From: Bradyrhizobium retamae
GTDB lineage: Bacteria; Pseudomonadota; Alphaproteobacteria; Rhizobiales; Xanthobacteraceae
Direction of reading: 5' to 3'
Length of the DNA: 64,000 nucleotides
Assembly (NCBI RefSeq): GCF_001440415.1
Contig: NZ_LLYA01000112.1
Coordinates: 62,001 to 126,000, forward strand
Position 1 is the stretch's first letter. The number at the start of each line of letters is the position of its first letter. Position numbers and translations under genes: made by a program. Positions 51,249-60,598 of the stretch are shown piece by piece. Below the pieces are notes generated by a model. It made no database searches. It saw nothing but the letters and a program-made list of their open reading frames with translations, and was not told the origin of the DNA.

Positions 51249-54200
51249 CTACCACGCATCGATACACGGCCGCTTGCGACCGCTGCGCAATTCCGGCTTT
51301 GGCACCGAACGCAGGCCGGACATGATCCAGTGCCGCGTGTCGGCGGGGTCGATCACTTCGTCGATCTCGAGCACCGAGGCGATCGAGACCGCCTTGCCGT
51401 TGGCGTAGAGCTCGGCGACCTTGGCCTTGTAATAGTCCTCGCGCTCGACCGGGTTTTCGATTGCTTCCATCTCCTTGCGGAAACCGAGCCGGACATAGCC
51501 TTCCAGCCCCATGCCACCGAACTCGCCGGTCGGCCAGGCCACGGTGAAGAACGAGGCGTGGAAGCCACCGCCGACCATCGACTGCGCGCCCAGCCCATAA
51601 CCCTTGCGCAGGACGATGCCGAACAGCGGCACGGTGAGGCTGGCGCCGGTCACGAACATGCGCGAAACATGGCGCACAATCGCGGTTTTCTCCGCTTCGG
51701 GTCCGACCATGAAGCCCGGCGTATCGCAGAGCGATATAAGCGGAATGTCGAAGGCATCGCAGAGCTGCATGAAGCGCGCGGCCTTGTCGCCGGCCGGCGC
51801 GTCGATCGCGCCGCCGAGATGCTTTGGGTTGTTGGCAATCAGGCCGAACGGTTTTCCCTCGATACGGATAAAGGCGGTGATCATGCCGACGCCGAAATCC
51901 CGGCGGATCTCCAGCACCGAGCCTTCGTCGGCCAAGAGATCGATGACGAGGCGGATGTCGTAGACCCGCAGCCGGTTCTCCGGAATGGACCGCCGCAGCA
52001 GGCGCTGGTCCGGCGCTTTCCAGTCGGCGACCGCGCCCTGGAAGTAGGACAGATATTTCTGCGCCGCGGATGTCGCCTCCGCTTCATCCTCGACCAGAAT
52101 GTCGATGACGCCGTTCGGCGACTGGAACGACACCGGACCTACTTCAGCAGGGTGATAAACGCCGAGCCCGCCGCCCTCGATCATCGCCGGTCCACCCATG
52201 CCGATCGAGGCATTCTTCGTCGCGATGATGACGTCGCAACAACCGAGCATCGCCGCGTTGCCGGCAAAGCAATAGCCGGAGACGACGCCGATCACCGGCA
52301 CCAGCCCCGAGAGCTTTGCGAACTGCACGAAGGACGGCCCGTCGAGGCCGGTCATGCCGAGCCTGTCGGTATCGCCGGGGCGGCCGCCGCCACCTTCGGC
52401 ATAGAACACCAGCGGCAGCCGCCATTGTTCGGCCAGGCCGAGCATGCGGTCGATCTTCTTGTGGTTCATATGGCCTTGCGTGCCGGCGAGCACGGTGTAA
52501 TCGTAGGCGATCACCATGCAGCGGGCGGCGTCGGCGCCGAATTTTTTCGCGTTCACAGTGGCGACGCCGGAGATCAGGCCGTCGGCCGGCGTGTTGCGGA
52601 TCAGGTCGTCGACCGTTCGGCGCCTTCGCTGGGCAGCGATGGCGAGCGAACCATATTCGACGAAGGAGCCTTCATCGACGAGGTGCGCGATATTCTCCCG
52701 CGCCGTGCGCTGATTGGTCTTGCGCCGCCGTTCAACCGAGGCCGGGCGGTTTTCATCCAGCGTGATGGCGTGGCGTTCGATCAACTCGGCCAAATCGGGG
52801 CGGATGTGGTCGAGATCGATATCGTCCTCCTCGGTGACATCATGGGCGTCGATCTCGGCCGGCTCCAGATAGAGGATCGGCTCGTCTTGCATCAGCATCA
52901 CGCCGGAGCCTGCTGCGATCTGCGTCACCCGGCCGCCCTGCGGCGCCGTGACCAGATGCTCCATCTTCATGGATTCGAGCACGGCGATCTGCTGGCCGGG
53001 GCGAACGAGGTCACCCTCCTCGACGTCTATCGCGACGATCGTGCCTTGCAGCGGCGCCAGCACCGCGACCGAACCTGCCGGGCCGGTTGCCGATGCCGCG
53101 ACCGCGATCGCGAGCGTCTCGTCATCTGCGGCGCTGCCGGAATCGACCAGTTCCGTCTCCGCCGTCGTGTTGGTTTCGCCAACCAGATCGGCGACATGCT
53201 TGTCAATAAAACCGGTGCTGAGACGGTTCTCGACGAAATCCGGATGCGCCAAAATCGCCGCGAGGAAGGGAACGTTGGTGGCGACACCGCCGATGCGAAA
53301 TTCACGCAGCGTCCGCGAGGCCTTGTGCACCACGTCGGTCCAGTTGCCGCCTGGCGAATGCACGATGACCTTTGCAAGCAGCGAGTCGAAGGCGGCGCTG
53401 GTCCGGTAGCCCGAATAGCCGAACGTATCGACGCGCACGCCGGGGCCGGACGGCAGGTCGAACACGGCCAGCGTGCCGCCGGTCGGCCTGGTGGCGCCGG
53501 TCTCGTCCATCACCTCCATGTTGACCCGGAGCTGGATCGCAAAGCCGCGCGGCCTCGGGATATAGCCCTGCGCTAGCCCAAGCGAGCCCAGCGTCGCACC
53601 GGCCGCGACCGCAAGCTGCGACTGCACGAGATCGAGGCCGAGCACCTCCTCGGTAACGGTATGCTCCACCTGCAGCCGCGGATTGGCCTCGATAAAGGCG
53701 AACGCCTTGTCGCTGGTCCTGGCGTCGTTATCGACGAGGAATTCGAAAGTGCCGAGATTGTCGTAGTTCGCGGCGGCCGCAAGTTCCTTGGCGGCGTCGA
53801 TGATGCGCGTGCGCAAGGCGTCGTTCAGCGACGGGCTTGGTGCGACCTCGATGAGCTTCTGGTTGCGGCGCTGGATCGTGCATTCACGCTCCCACAGATG
53901 GCTGATCGCGCCGTGGTGGTCGCAGATGACCTGCACCTCGATGTGGCGGGCATTGCGAATCAGGCGCTCGACATAGACGCCATCGCTGCCGAAGGCCGCC
54001 ATCGCCTCTGATTGGCAGCGCGTATAGGCCTCCTCCAGCCTGCCCGCGTCGTCGACGATGCGCATGCCGCGGCCGCCGCCGCCGGCGATGGCCTTGATCA
54101 TGATGGCGCCGCCTGCGCCGAGCGATTCCAGGAAGGCCTTGGCCTCACCGAGGCTGGTCGGCCCGCTGGTGCCATCGATAACGGGCACGCCACATTTTTT

Positions 54201-54569
54201 TGCCAGCGCCTTGGCCTGCGCCTTGTCGCCGAACAGATCGAGCGCTTCCGGCGACGGGCCGACGAAGACGATGCTTTCCTCGATGCAGCGGCGAGCGAAC
54301 GCGGCATTCTCGCTGAGGAAGCCATAGCCGGGATGCACGGCGTCGCAGCCGGTCGCCTTGGCGGCTGCGATCACTGCCTCGATATCGAGATAGGCCCGCG
54401 CGCCGCGCCCGAGGATTTCAAAGGCAGCGTCGGCGGCGCGGACATGCCGCGATTGCGCGTCGTCGGCGGAGTAGATTGCGACCGTCGCAAGGCCAGCGTC
54501 GCCAGCGGCGCGCGCGATGCGGATGGCGATCTCGCCGCGGTTGGCAATCAGCAATTTATGGAAGGACAT
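51249..54569 (-). CDS. Single-chain acyl-CoA carboxylase: biotin carboxylase, biotinyl and carboxyltransferase domains fused
   Basis: 1106 residues. Biotin carboxylase about 1-450 (FHKLLIANRGEIAIRIARAAGDAGL, HPGYGFLSENAAFA, KAIAGGGGRGMRIV, FIEANPRLQVEHTVTEEVLGLDLVQSQL). Biotinyl domain about 500-575 with Lys535 in ESMKMEH. Carboxyltransferase about 620-1095 (GTQGHMNHKKIDRMLGLAEQWRLPLVFYAEGGGGRPGD, GYCFAGNAAMLGCCDVIIATKNASIGMGGPAMIEGGG, CDTPGFMVGPEAEKTAIVRHVSRMF). All components normally found on two or three chains are in one. Substrate (acetyl-, propionyl- or another acyl-CoA) cannot be read. The start at 54569 (MSFHKLL) is preferred over 54614. Confidence 0.88.
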   Translation of the reverse strand: MSFHKLLIANRGEIAIRIARAAGDAGLATVAIYSADDAQSRHVRAADAAFEILGRGARAYLDIEAVIAAAKATGCDAVHPGYGFLSENAAFARRCIEESIVFVGPSPEALDLFGDKAQAKALAKKCGVPVIDGTSGPTSLGEAKAFLESLGAGGAIMIKAIAGGGGRGMRIVDDAGRLEEAYTRCQSEAMAAFGSDGVYVERLIRNARHIEVQVICDHHGAISHLWERECTIQRRNQKLIEVAPSPSLNDALRTRIIDAAKELAAAANYDNLGTFEFLVDNDARTSDKAFAFIEANPRLQVEHTVTEEVLGLDLVQSQLAVAAGATLGSLGLAQGYIPRPRGFAIQLRVNMEVMDETGATRPTGGTLAVFDLPSGPGVRVDTFGYSGYRTSAAFDSLLAKVIVHSPGGNWTDVVHKASRTLREFRIGGVATNVPFLAAILAHPDFVENRLSTGFIDKHVADLVGETNTTAETELVDSGSAADDETLAIAVAASATGPAGSVAVLAPLQGTIVAIDVEEGDLVRPGQQIAVLESMKMEHLVTAPQGGRVTQIAAGSGVMLMQDEPILYLEPAEIDAHDVTEEDDIDLDHIRPDLAELIERHAITLDENRPASVERRRKTNQRTARENIAHLVDEGSFVEYGSLAIAAQRRRRTVDDLIRNTPADGLISGVATVNAKKFGADAARCMVIAYDYTVLAGTQGHMNHKKIDRMLGLAEQWRLPLVFYAEGGGGRPGDTDRLGMTGLDGPSFVQFAKLSGLVPVIGVVSGYCFAGNAAMLGCCDVIIATKNASIGMGGPAMIEGGGLGVYHPAEVGPVSFQSPNGVIDILVEDEAEATSAAQKYLSYFQGAVADWKAPDQRLLRRSIPENRLRVYDIRLVIDLLADEGSVLEIRRDFGVGMITAFIRIEGKPFGLIANNPKHLGGAIDAPAGDKAARFMQLCDAFDIPLISLCDTPGFMVGPEAEKTAIVRHVSRMFVTGASLTVPLFGIVLRKGYGLGAQSMVGGGFHASFFTVAWPTGEFGGMGLEGYVRLGFRKEMEAIENPVEREDYYKAKVAELYANGKAVSIASVLEIDEVIDPADTRHWIMSGLRSVPKPELRSGRKRPCIDAW

Positions 54570-54772
54570 GAACAGTTCCGTCTGGACATCAGAGCGAAAT
54601 GATGCGGCGATCACTCACCTGCCCCGCGTGCTTCCCATACCCCAATCAACAGCGCGAGGCGGCTACCGGCAGTTTCTTGTTTACCCGACATGAACCGTTG
54701 CCGAGATTCTGCGCAAGTGGAATTTCGTTCCACATGACGGAATTCACACGGCAAACTCAGGCGCTTAGCGAT

Positions 54773-56215
54773 CTACCGGCAATCGAGCTGGGCTTCGAAC
54801 CAGCCCTGCAGCGACGCTGCGAGCGGCGGCCAGGCCCGCTGAAATGGTGCGAGTTGTCTTGCATTGGCGCGATAGATTCCGCGCAGCTCCCGCTCGATCG
54901 CGGGGAGATCGACACCGGTGCAACGGCCTTCGCTGACGATGAGCCGTCCGTCCACTACGACGTCGCGCAAGAAAGACGCATTGCCGCGGGCGAACAGGAG
55001 ATCGATGGGATCGACCGGCATGATGCGGTCGCGGTCGAGCCGATCGAGATCAATGGACACGAAATCGGCCGGCGCGCCTGATATGAGGGCGCCCGTTCCG
55101 GGCGCGCCGGTCGCCTTGCGGCCATTGGCGATCGCGAGCGCGAGGAATTCGGAAGCTGTCCAGGTTCGCTCAAAGCCGAGGCCGCCGTGCATCATCTGGA
55201 CCAGCCGCATCTCGCGCAGCACGTCGTCGTCTTCGTCGAGCGCGAGACCATCGACGCCGACCGCGATGGCGCAGCCACATCGATGCGCCGCGGCGATCGG
55301 CGCGAGGCCCGAGCGCAGGTGCAAATTGGAGGAGAAGTTGGTGACGATACGCGCGCCGGACGCGGCGATCATTTCGATCTCGTCGGGGCGGGCGTGGATG
55401 CAATGCGCCAGCGTCAGCCTCTCCGACAGGAAGCCGATGTCGCGGAGATAACGGACGACGCCATCCGGAAAATGCTGGTCAGCCCAGCCGCGCTGATAGA
55501 TTGTCTCCAGGAGATGCATGTGGATGCGTCGCCCGGTGTGGGCCGAGTTCTCAGCCACCGCCTCGAGCAACGCTTTTGAGCACCACTGCACGCCCGCGGG
55601 GCCGAGCTGCACATCGACCTTGGGACCTGCGATGGCCGAGGCGATGGCATCCGTGAGTTCGATATAGGCCTTTGGCGACATCGGCGCACGGACGAACAAT
55701 TCTTCAATTGTCTTGCGGTCGTCGCTTGAGAGCTGCGACAGCACGAGTTCGCTATCGCCATAGACCACCGGATTCTGGTCGCGCACCGCGAGCGCAAACG
55801 CGATGCGGATGCCGACGTCGGACGCCGCGCGCGCAATCGCCTTTGCCTCCTCGACCAGCGGCATGGTGCCGCTTGGCCGGGTGTAGTGCACCATCATCGC
55901 CGCACAGCCCGCCCGCGCCGAACGGGCCAATGCCGAGGCCGCTGTCAGATAGGGATCGACCGGCGTGCCGAGCGCGGAGCGCAGTATCCAGCTTTCCAAG
56001 GGCATGCCGAGCGCGCCGAACGAGGACGCGGTCGGCCGCGCGTGATCATGGGCGTTGACGAAGGCGGGAAGAATGAGTGAGCGCGGGCCGGGTGTGGACG
56101 GCGTCGCAAGCGATATGGACGTGATGAGGCCATTGTCGTGTTGAAGCACGACGTTGTCGAGCAGGCCGGAGCCGGGGCCGGAGAATAGGCTGTGTGCCGG
56201 AACATCCATCGTCAT
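54773..56215 (-). CDS. Amidohydrolase (TrzN/SsnA-type metal-dependent hydrolase)
   Basis: 480 residues. Metal motif FVNAHDHARPT (H-x-H), later H in IHMHLLETIYQRGW, LAHCIHARPDE, and SVGVDGLALDEDDDVLREMRL with the catalytic Asp. Architecture fits the ATZ/TRZ (chlorohydrolase, guanine/cytosine deaminase) branch; SsnA-like enzymes are another relative. It lies downstream of an NMT1-type ABC importer on the same strand, separated by a palindromic repeat, and its substrate is probably the imported nitrogen compound. Confidence 0.83.
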   Translation of the reverse strand: MTMDVPAHSLFSGPGSGLLDNVVLQHDNGLITSISLATPSTPGPRSLILPAFVNAHDHARPTASSFGALGMPLESWILRSALGTPVDPYLTAASALARSARAGCAAMMVHYTRPSGTMPLVEEAKAIARAASDVGIRIAFALAVRDQNPVVYGDSELVLSQLSSDDRKTIEELFVRAPMSPKAYIELTDAIASAIAGPKVDVQLGPAGVQWCSKALLEAVAENSAHTGRRIHMHLLETIYQRGWADQHFPDGVVRYLRDIGFLSERLTLAHCIHARPDEIEMIAASGARIVTNFSSNLHLRSGLAPIAAAHRCGCAIAVGVDGLALDEDDDVLREMRLVQMMHGGLGFERTWTASEFLALAIANGRKATGAPGTGALISGAPADFVSIDLDRLDRDRIMPVDPIDLLFARGNASFLRDVVVDGRLIVSEGRCTGVDLPAIERELRGIYRANARQLAPFQRAWPPLAASLQGWFEAQLDCR

Positions 56216-56225
56216 AATCGCATTC

Positions 56226-56309
56226 CGTCATTGCGAGCGAAGCGAAGCAATCCATATCTCCGCGTGCGGCGCCATGGATTGCTTCGTCGCTTCGCTCCTC
56301 GCAATGACG
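56226..56309. repeat. Palindromic intergenic repeat, copy 1 (CGTCATTGCGAG family)
   Basis: Arms CGTCATTGCGAG (56226-56237) and CTCGCAATGACG (56298-56309) with inner arms GAAGCAATCCAT and ATGGATTGCTTC. A close relative lies at 59998-60119. It sits between the binding-protein and amidohydrolase genes of one transcription unit. Confidence 0.8.
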
Positions 56310-56325
56310 GCCTGAAGCACCCGAC

Positions 56326-57351
56326 TCAATTCGCCGTATACACCAGCTCCCGCTCGGCGCGCGGCGGCAGGAATTCGCGGGAGAAAATCTCCGAGGGCGC
56401 CGGCGCGCGGGCGAGCTGGTAGCCTTCGACGATGATGCCAATGGCGCGGGCCATGCGGTCGTCCTTGACATCGCCGACGCCGATCTCCTTCATCTCGGGC
56501 GAGACGATCAGCTTGTCGAAGGAAAACTGCAGGCGGCGCTTCTCGACTTCGGCATTGATCAGATTGTCATAGTTCAGCGCGGCCTTCATGCCCGCATTCT
56601 GATCCTTGGCGATCGCGATCACGGCCTTGTTGACGGCGCGGACGAGGCCGGCGACGGCCTTGGGATTGGACGCCAGCAGCTTGCGCGACACCATCATGCC
56701 GTTGGAATAGAGATCGAGGCCATAATCGCCAAACGAAAACCACTTGTAGTCCTTGTCGGGATCCTGGCGGTTCAGCACCAGGTTGAAGTAGCTCGTGATG
56801 TTGAACACGAGAGCCGCGTCGATATCGCCCTTGATCAGCATCGGCTCCTGCAGGTTCGGCGCCATGTTGGAGATCTTGATCTTCTCGCCCTCGAGCTTGT
56901 TCTTGTTGGCAAACACCGGCAACAAGCGGGTCGTCGGCGTGCCCTGCGCGCCGCCGAGCGTGCGGCCCTCAAAGTCCTTGATGGTGTTGATGCCGCTGGT
57001 CTTCTTGGTGACGATGGCGAACGGCGGCTGGTTCCAGATCATGTAGACCATTACAGGCGCGTCCTGCGGCTTGGTGGAGGCGTTCTGGATGATCGCGTTG
57101 ACGTCGCCGAAGCCGGCGTCGTAGGCGCCCGACATGATGCGCGTCACGGTGGCGCCGGAGCCCTCACCCTGGTCGATCACGACGTTGAGGCCTTCCTCTT
57201 TGAAGAAGCCGTTGTCCTTGGCATAGAAGAACGCGGCATCCGAGCCTTGCGTCTTCCAACCCAGCGTAAACTTGATCGTGGTTTCCTGGGCGCTGGCGGC
57301 ACCGGCGAACAAGGCAACTCCCAACAGCGCGGCGCTTACTCTGGCTAACAT
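56326..57351 (-). CDS. ABC importer substrate-binding protein, NMT1/SsuA type
   Basis: 341 residues. Signal peptide (RVSAALLGVALFAGAASAQE, cleavage about 22) then TTIKFTLGWKTQGSDAAFFYAKDNGFFKEEGLNVVIDQGEGSGATVTRIMSGAYDAGFGDVNAIIQ, characteristic of the NMT1/ThiY class. GAGGAGA lies 6 bases before the ATG. Third gene of an ATPase-permease-binding protein set; the amidohydrolase follows. Ligand unknown, probably an N-heterocycle or amide given the hydrolases around it. Confidence 0.88.
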   Translation of the reverse strand: MLARVSAALLGVALFAGAASAQETTIKFTLGWKTQGSDAAFFYAKDNGFFKEEGLNVVIDQGEGSGATVTRIMSGAYDAGFGDVNAIIQNASTKPQDAPVMVYMIWNQPPFAIVTKKTSGINTIKDFEGRTLGGAQGTPTTRLLPVFANKNKLEGEKIKISNMAPNLQEPMLIKGDIDAALVFNITSYFNLVLNRQDPDKDYKWFSFGDYGLDLYSNGMMVSRKLLASNPKAVAGLVRAVNKAVIAIAKDQNAGMKAALNYDNLINAEVEKRRLQFSFDKLIVSPEMKEIGVGDVKDDRMARAIGIIVEGYQLARAPAPSEIFSREFLPPRAERELVYTAN

Positions 57352-57395
57352 CGTATTCTCCTCGATAAGGGTTGGATGGCGGTTGGCGAAAACCT

Positions 57396-58172
57396 TCACG
57401 TGGCGACCATGTCGTTCTTGCGGGTGGCCCAGCCGGTGACGCGCCCCTCGATTACCGAGAAGATCACGTAGAGCGCGACGCCGAGGCCGGCGAGCACGAA
57501 CAGGCCGGCGAACACCAGCGGCACGTTGAAATTCGAGGACGCGGTCATCATCACGTTGCCGATGCCGCGGTTCGAGGCGACGGTCTCCGACAGTACCGCG
57601 CCGACGAAGGCGTAGGAGATCGCGACCTTCAGCGAGGCAAAGAAGAACGGCATGGTGCGAGGCAAGCCGACGTTCCAGAGGATATCGAACTTGCTGGCGC
57701 CGAGCGCTTTCAGCACGTCTTCGAGTTCGGGTTCGGTCGTCGCCAGCCCCGTCGCGATGTTGACCACGATCGGGAAGAAGCAGATCGAGAGCGCTGTCAG
57801 CACTGCCGGCACCGAGCCGGAGCCGAACCACAGCACGAAGATCGGCACGACGGCGACTTTCGGAATCGAGGAAAATCCAACCAGCAGCGGATAGGCCGTG
57901 TCATACGCAGTTTTCGAGACGCCGATCACCGCGCCCAATACGACGCCGAGCCCGACGCCGAGAACAAACCCGATCATCGTCGTCGCCAGCGTCTGCAGGA
58001 TGTGCGGCCACAGGATGGGGAATTTCTCGACCAGCGTGACGAATACTTGCGAGGGACGCGGCAGCACCAGGTCGGACATGCCTGATATCAGGCAGAACAA
58101 TTCCCAGGCGACGAAGAACAGCACGATCAGTGCCGCCGACCGGGCTTTTTGGCGATAATCGAACTCGGGCAT
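57396..58172 (-). CDS. ABC importer permease, SsuC/BPD type
   Basis: 258 residues, about six helices. EAA loop GLATTEPELEDVLKALGASKFDILWNVGLPRTMPFFFASL (about 145-185). ATG at 58172 follows the ATPase stop by one base. Partner of the NMT1-type binding protein and ATPase. Confidence 0.88.
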   Translation of the reverse strand: MPEFDYRQKARSAALIVLFFVAWELFCLISGMSDLVLPRPSQVFVTLVEKFPILWPHILQTLATTMIGFVLGVGLGVVLGAVIGVSKTAYDTAYPLLVGFSSIPKVAVVPIFVLWFGSGSVPAVLTALSICFFPIVVNIATGLATTEPELEDVLKALGASKFDILWNVGLPRTMPFFFASLKVAISYAFVGAVLSETVASNRGIGNVMMTASSNFNVPLVFAGLFVLAGLGVALYVIFSVIEGRVTGWATRKNDMVAT

Positions 58173-58173
58173 G

Positions 58174-59040
58174 TCAGGCTACCCCTTGCGCGGAAGCCGT
58201 TCTGGCATCGACGATAAACGCGCGCAATTTCTGGTTCAGCGCCACGAAATCCGGCTCGAAGGTCATGGCCACGGTGCGTGGGCGGGCGAAATCGACCCGG
58301 CTGTCGTCGAGGATGCGGCCGGGCCGCGCGCTCATTACGCAGATGCGGCTGCCGAGAAAGGCAGCCTCGCGCAGATCATGCGTCACCAAGAGCACGGTCG
58401 GCTTGTGCGCGATCCAGAGGTCCTGCAGGATCGACCACAGCTCTTCGCGCGTGAACTGGTCGAGCGCGCCGAAGGGCTCGTCGAGCAGCAGCATGCGCGG
58501 CTCGTGGATCAGCGCGCGGCACAGATTGGCGCGCTGAAGCATGCCGCCGGAGAGTTGCCAGGGGTAGCGGTTGCCGAACCCCTTGAGGCCAACCTGCTCC
58601 AAAAGCGCATTGGCCTTGTCGCGGAATTCGGTTTTGCGCAGCCTTCGGAATTGCGAGCGAAACGGCTCGACGATCTTGAGCGGCAGCATGATGTTCCGCT
58701 CAATCGACATCCACGGCAGCATGGTCGGATTCTGGAACGCCATGCCGACGCGTAAAGCGCGGGCGGCGACTTCCCGGCCACCGACGATGACGACGCCCGT
58801 CGTCGGCAGCACCAGGCCGCTCACCAGCCGCAGGATGGTCGACTTGCCGCAGCCGGACGGCCCGACCAGCGCGACAAACTCGCCATCGGCGATCCGCAAG
58901 CTTGTCGTGGAGAGGGCCGGCACCGCGCGGGGGCCGCGGCCGAAGGTGACGGAAGCCTCCGACAGTTCGATCGCGATCGGAGCTGCGGAGCCCGGAACCG
59001 GCGCGCCCTGAAATTCGGAATGTGGTTGCATGCGCATCAT
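58174..59040 (-). CDS. ABC importer ATPase, SsuB/TauB type
   Basis: 288 residues. Walker A GPSGCGKST, signature LSGGMLQRANLCRAL, Walker B MLLLDEPFGALDQ, switch LVTHD. An N-terminal extension of about 35 residues (MMRMQPHSEFQGAPVPGSAAP) precedes the domain. Several Met codons near 59031-59040 are possible starts; a TTG at 59058 would include an operator-like palindrome and is unlikely. Heads the operon divergent from the GntR gene. Confidence 0.88.
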   Translation of the reverse strand: MMRMQPHSEFQGAPVPGSAAPIAIELSEASVTFGRGPRAVPALSTTSLRIADGEFVALVGPSGCGKSTILRLVSGLVLPTTGVVIVGGREVAARALRVGMAFQNPTMLPWMSIERNIMLPLKIVEPFRSQFRRLRKTEFRDKANALLEQVGLKGFGNRYPWQLSGGMLQRANLCRALIHEPRMLLLDEPFGALDQFTREELWSILQDLWIAHKPTVLLVTHDLREAAFLGSRICVMSARPGRILDDSRVDFARPRTVAMTFEPDFVALNQKLRAFIVDARTASAQGVA

Positions 59041-59049
59041 GGCTAGAAG

Positions 59050-59057
59050 TGCATGCA
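59050..59057. promoter_or_regulatory. TGCATGCA palindrome, candidate GntR operator 1
   Basis: Part of AAGTGCATGCAA (59047-59058), repeated exactly at 59150-59161. It lies just upstream of the ATPase start in the divergent ATPase/gntR gap. Confidence 0.5.
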
Positions 59058-59152
59058 AGCCGGATGCCAGCCAAACTTGCCTTTGGAATCAACGGGCCGG
59101 CGGTTTGCCGCCCGATCCGGCGGATTCCTTTTGTGCAGTTCGACACTCAAAG

Positions 59153-59160
59153 TGCATGCA
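59153..59160. promoter_or_regulatory. TGCATGCA palindrome, candidate GntR operator 2
   Basis: Second exact copy of AAGTGCATGCAA, 103 bases from the first and 70 bases before the gntR start, as expected for an autoregulated divergent promoter. Confidence 0.5.
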
Positions 59161-59229
59161 ATTGAGGCGCACGATCAGTCGGCAATTGTGATAAGAGGAC
59201 CCATTCGAAGCACCCGTCAGGATTCGCCG

Positions 59230-59988
59230 ATGGCGCCCCGCCCCGCCAGCAAGACTGCTGTCCCATCCGACAAGGTCGGCGTGATCTGCCGCGCGCTGCG
59301 CCGCGCCATTATCGAGCAGGCGCTGGCGCCCGGCGCGAAATTGCCGGAGGATTCGCTCGGCGAGCGGTTCGGCGTCAGCCGCACCATTGCGCGGCATGCG
59401 CTGGGCCAATTGGCCGCGGAAGGTCTTGTCGAGCTGCGCCGCAACCGGATCGCCGTGGTGGCGACGCCGAGCTGGCAGGAAGCGCGCGATGCCTTTGATA
59501 TCCGGATCGAACTCGAGCGCCTGGTGGTGCGGCAACTCGCCGGCAAGCTGACCAAGAGCCAGATTGCCGAGCTCAACACCCATGTCGATGCCGAGGACCG
59601 CGCGCGCGACGGCTCGGATGCGGTGTCTATCCGCCTCGCGACGGAATTCCACATCCTGCTCGCCAACATGACGAACAGCCCGATCCTGGTGCGTTACGTC
59701 AGCGAGGTCGCCTATCGCTGCTGCCTGACGCTATCGCTCTACAGCCGTCCGCATTCGTCCGAATGCGCGATCAACGAGCATCGCGCAATCATCGCCGCGC
59801 TAGTCAAGGGCGACGAGTCCAAGGTGATGAGCCTGATGCACAGCCATCTGGATTCGGTGGCCAGCCGCGCGCTGGTGGCCCCCGCCCCGCCGCGCGGCCG
59901 CGATTTGCTGGATATTCTGGCGCCTTATGCGGAGGAAGGTGAAAGTGAGCGCGTGGTGAAGCTGCCGAAGGTGGTCAGGGCGAGGTAG
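59230..59988 (+). CDS. GntR family regulator, FadR-type (FCD domain)
   Basis: 252 residues. N-terminal winged helix (RALRRAIIEQALAPGAKLPEDSLGERFGVSRTIARHALGQLAAEGLVELRRNRIAVVATPS, about 18-80), then an all-helical FCD domain (IELERLVVRQLAGKLT...ATEFHILLANMTNSPILVRYVSEVAYRCCLTLSLY...INEHRAIIAALVKGDESKVMSLMHSHLDSV) with histidines (FHILL, EHRAI, HSHLD) of the metal-dependent ligand site. Predicted to control the divergent importer and the neighbouring amidohydrolase genes through TGCATGCA sites. Confidence 0.87.
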   Translation: MAPRPASKTAVPSDKVGVICRALRRAIIEQALAPGAKLPEDSLGERFGVSRTIARHALGQLAAEGLVELRRNRIAVVATPSWQEARDAFDIRIELERLVVRQLAGKLTKSQIAELNTHVDAEDRARDGSDAVSIRLATEFHILLANMTNSPILVRYVSEVAYRCCLTLSLYSRPHSSECAINEHRAIIAALVKGDESKVMSLMHSHLDSVASRALVAPAPPRGRDLLDILAPYAEEGESERVVKLPKVVRAR

Positions 59989-59997
59989 TTCCCACGC

Positions 59998-60119
59998 CGT
60001 CATTGCGAGCCACCCGGTCGGCGCGAAGCGCCGCCGGATGACAGGCTCCGCGAAGCAATCCATCTCTCCACGTGTGCGGTGAGATGGATTGCTTCGTCGC
60101 TTCGCTCCTCGCAATGACG
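59998..60119. repeat. Palindromic intergenic repeat, copy 2 (CGTCATTGCGAG family)
   Basis: Arms CGTCATTGCGAG (59998-60009) and CTCGCAATGACG (60108-60119) with the inner arms shared with the copy at 56226-56309; the intervening text is longer. It separates the convergent gntR and NTF2-like genes. Confidence 0.8.
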
Positions 60120-60132
60120 AAGGCTGCACCGG

Positions 60133-60552
60133 TCACGCCTCAATCCCCATCTGCACCAAAATCCGCTCGGCGCTGTCGTTCCAGACATCCATCTTCACGA
60201 TCAGCCCACCCCTGACCACAAAGCGATCGACATAGCGATTGCCTTTGAACGGCGTGCCGTCGAGCCATTCGCCATAGAGCGTGCCGATGCTGTAGACGAC
60301 GGTCTCCTCGGCGCCCGGGCAGACGTCGAAGCGGTCCATCTTCTTCTTGACCCAGCGATAACGCCGCGCGTTGAAGCCGGTCGGCCCGCGGGGATGGTCG
60401 AACTCGCGGCCGCCGGTGAAGGTGATGATCGTGCCCGGCTTCATGTAGGCCGCGGCCGCATCGGGATCCGGGATCATCGATGCCGTGAGATAGGCTTTGA
60501 CCACCTCGGCGTCGGACATTCCCTTCGCTTCGGCTTTCGCGGCGACAGACAT
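60133..60552 (-). CDS. NTF2-like/SnoaL-type small protein
   Basis: 139 residues. ARRYRWVKKKMDRFDVCPGAEETVVYSIGTLYGEWLDGTPFKGNRYVDRFVVRGGLIVKMDVWNDSAERILVQMG follows a helical N-terminus (SDAEVVKAYLTASMIPDPDAAAAYMKPG), the layout of the cone-shaped NTF2 fold. AGGAGA precedes the ATG at 60552. Family members range from isomerases to binding proteins, so function is undetermined. A TGCATGCA site lies 47 bases upstream of its start, in the divergent gap with the CodA-like gene. Confidence 0.75.
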   Translation of the reverse strand: MSVAAKAEAKGMSDAEVVKAYLTASMIPDPDAAAAYMKPGTIITFTGGREFDHPRGPTGFNARRYRWVKKKMDRFDVCPGAEETVVYSIGTLYGEWLDGTPFKGNRYVDRFVVRGGLIVKMDVWNDSAERILVQMGIEA

Positions 60553-60598
60553 GGCGGCTTCTCCTGATGCCAGGGATACTACAGTCCGACCCGCAAAC

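Noticed and set aside
50991..53576. An 861-codon plus-strand frame across the gap and the carboxylase
   Set aside because: It runs antisense to the biotin carboxylase and begins in the repeat region; the composition is typical of shadow frames.
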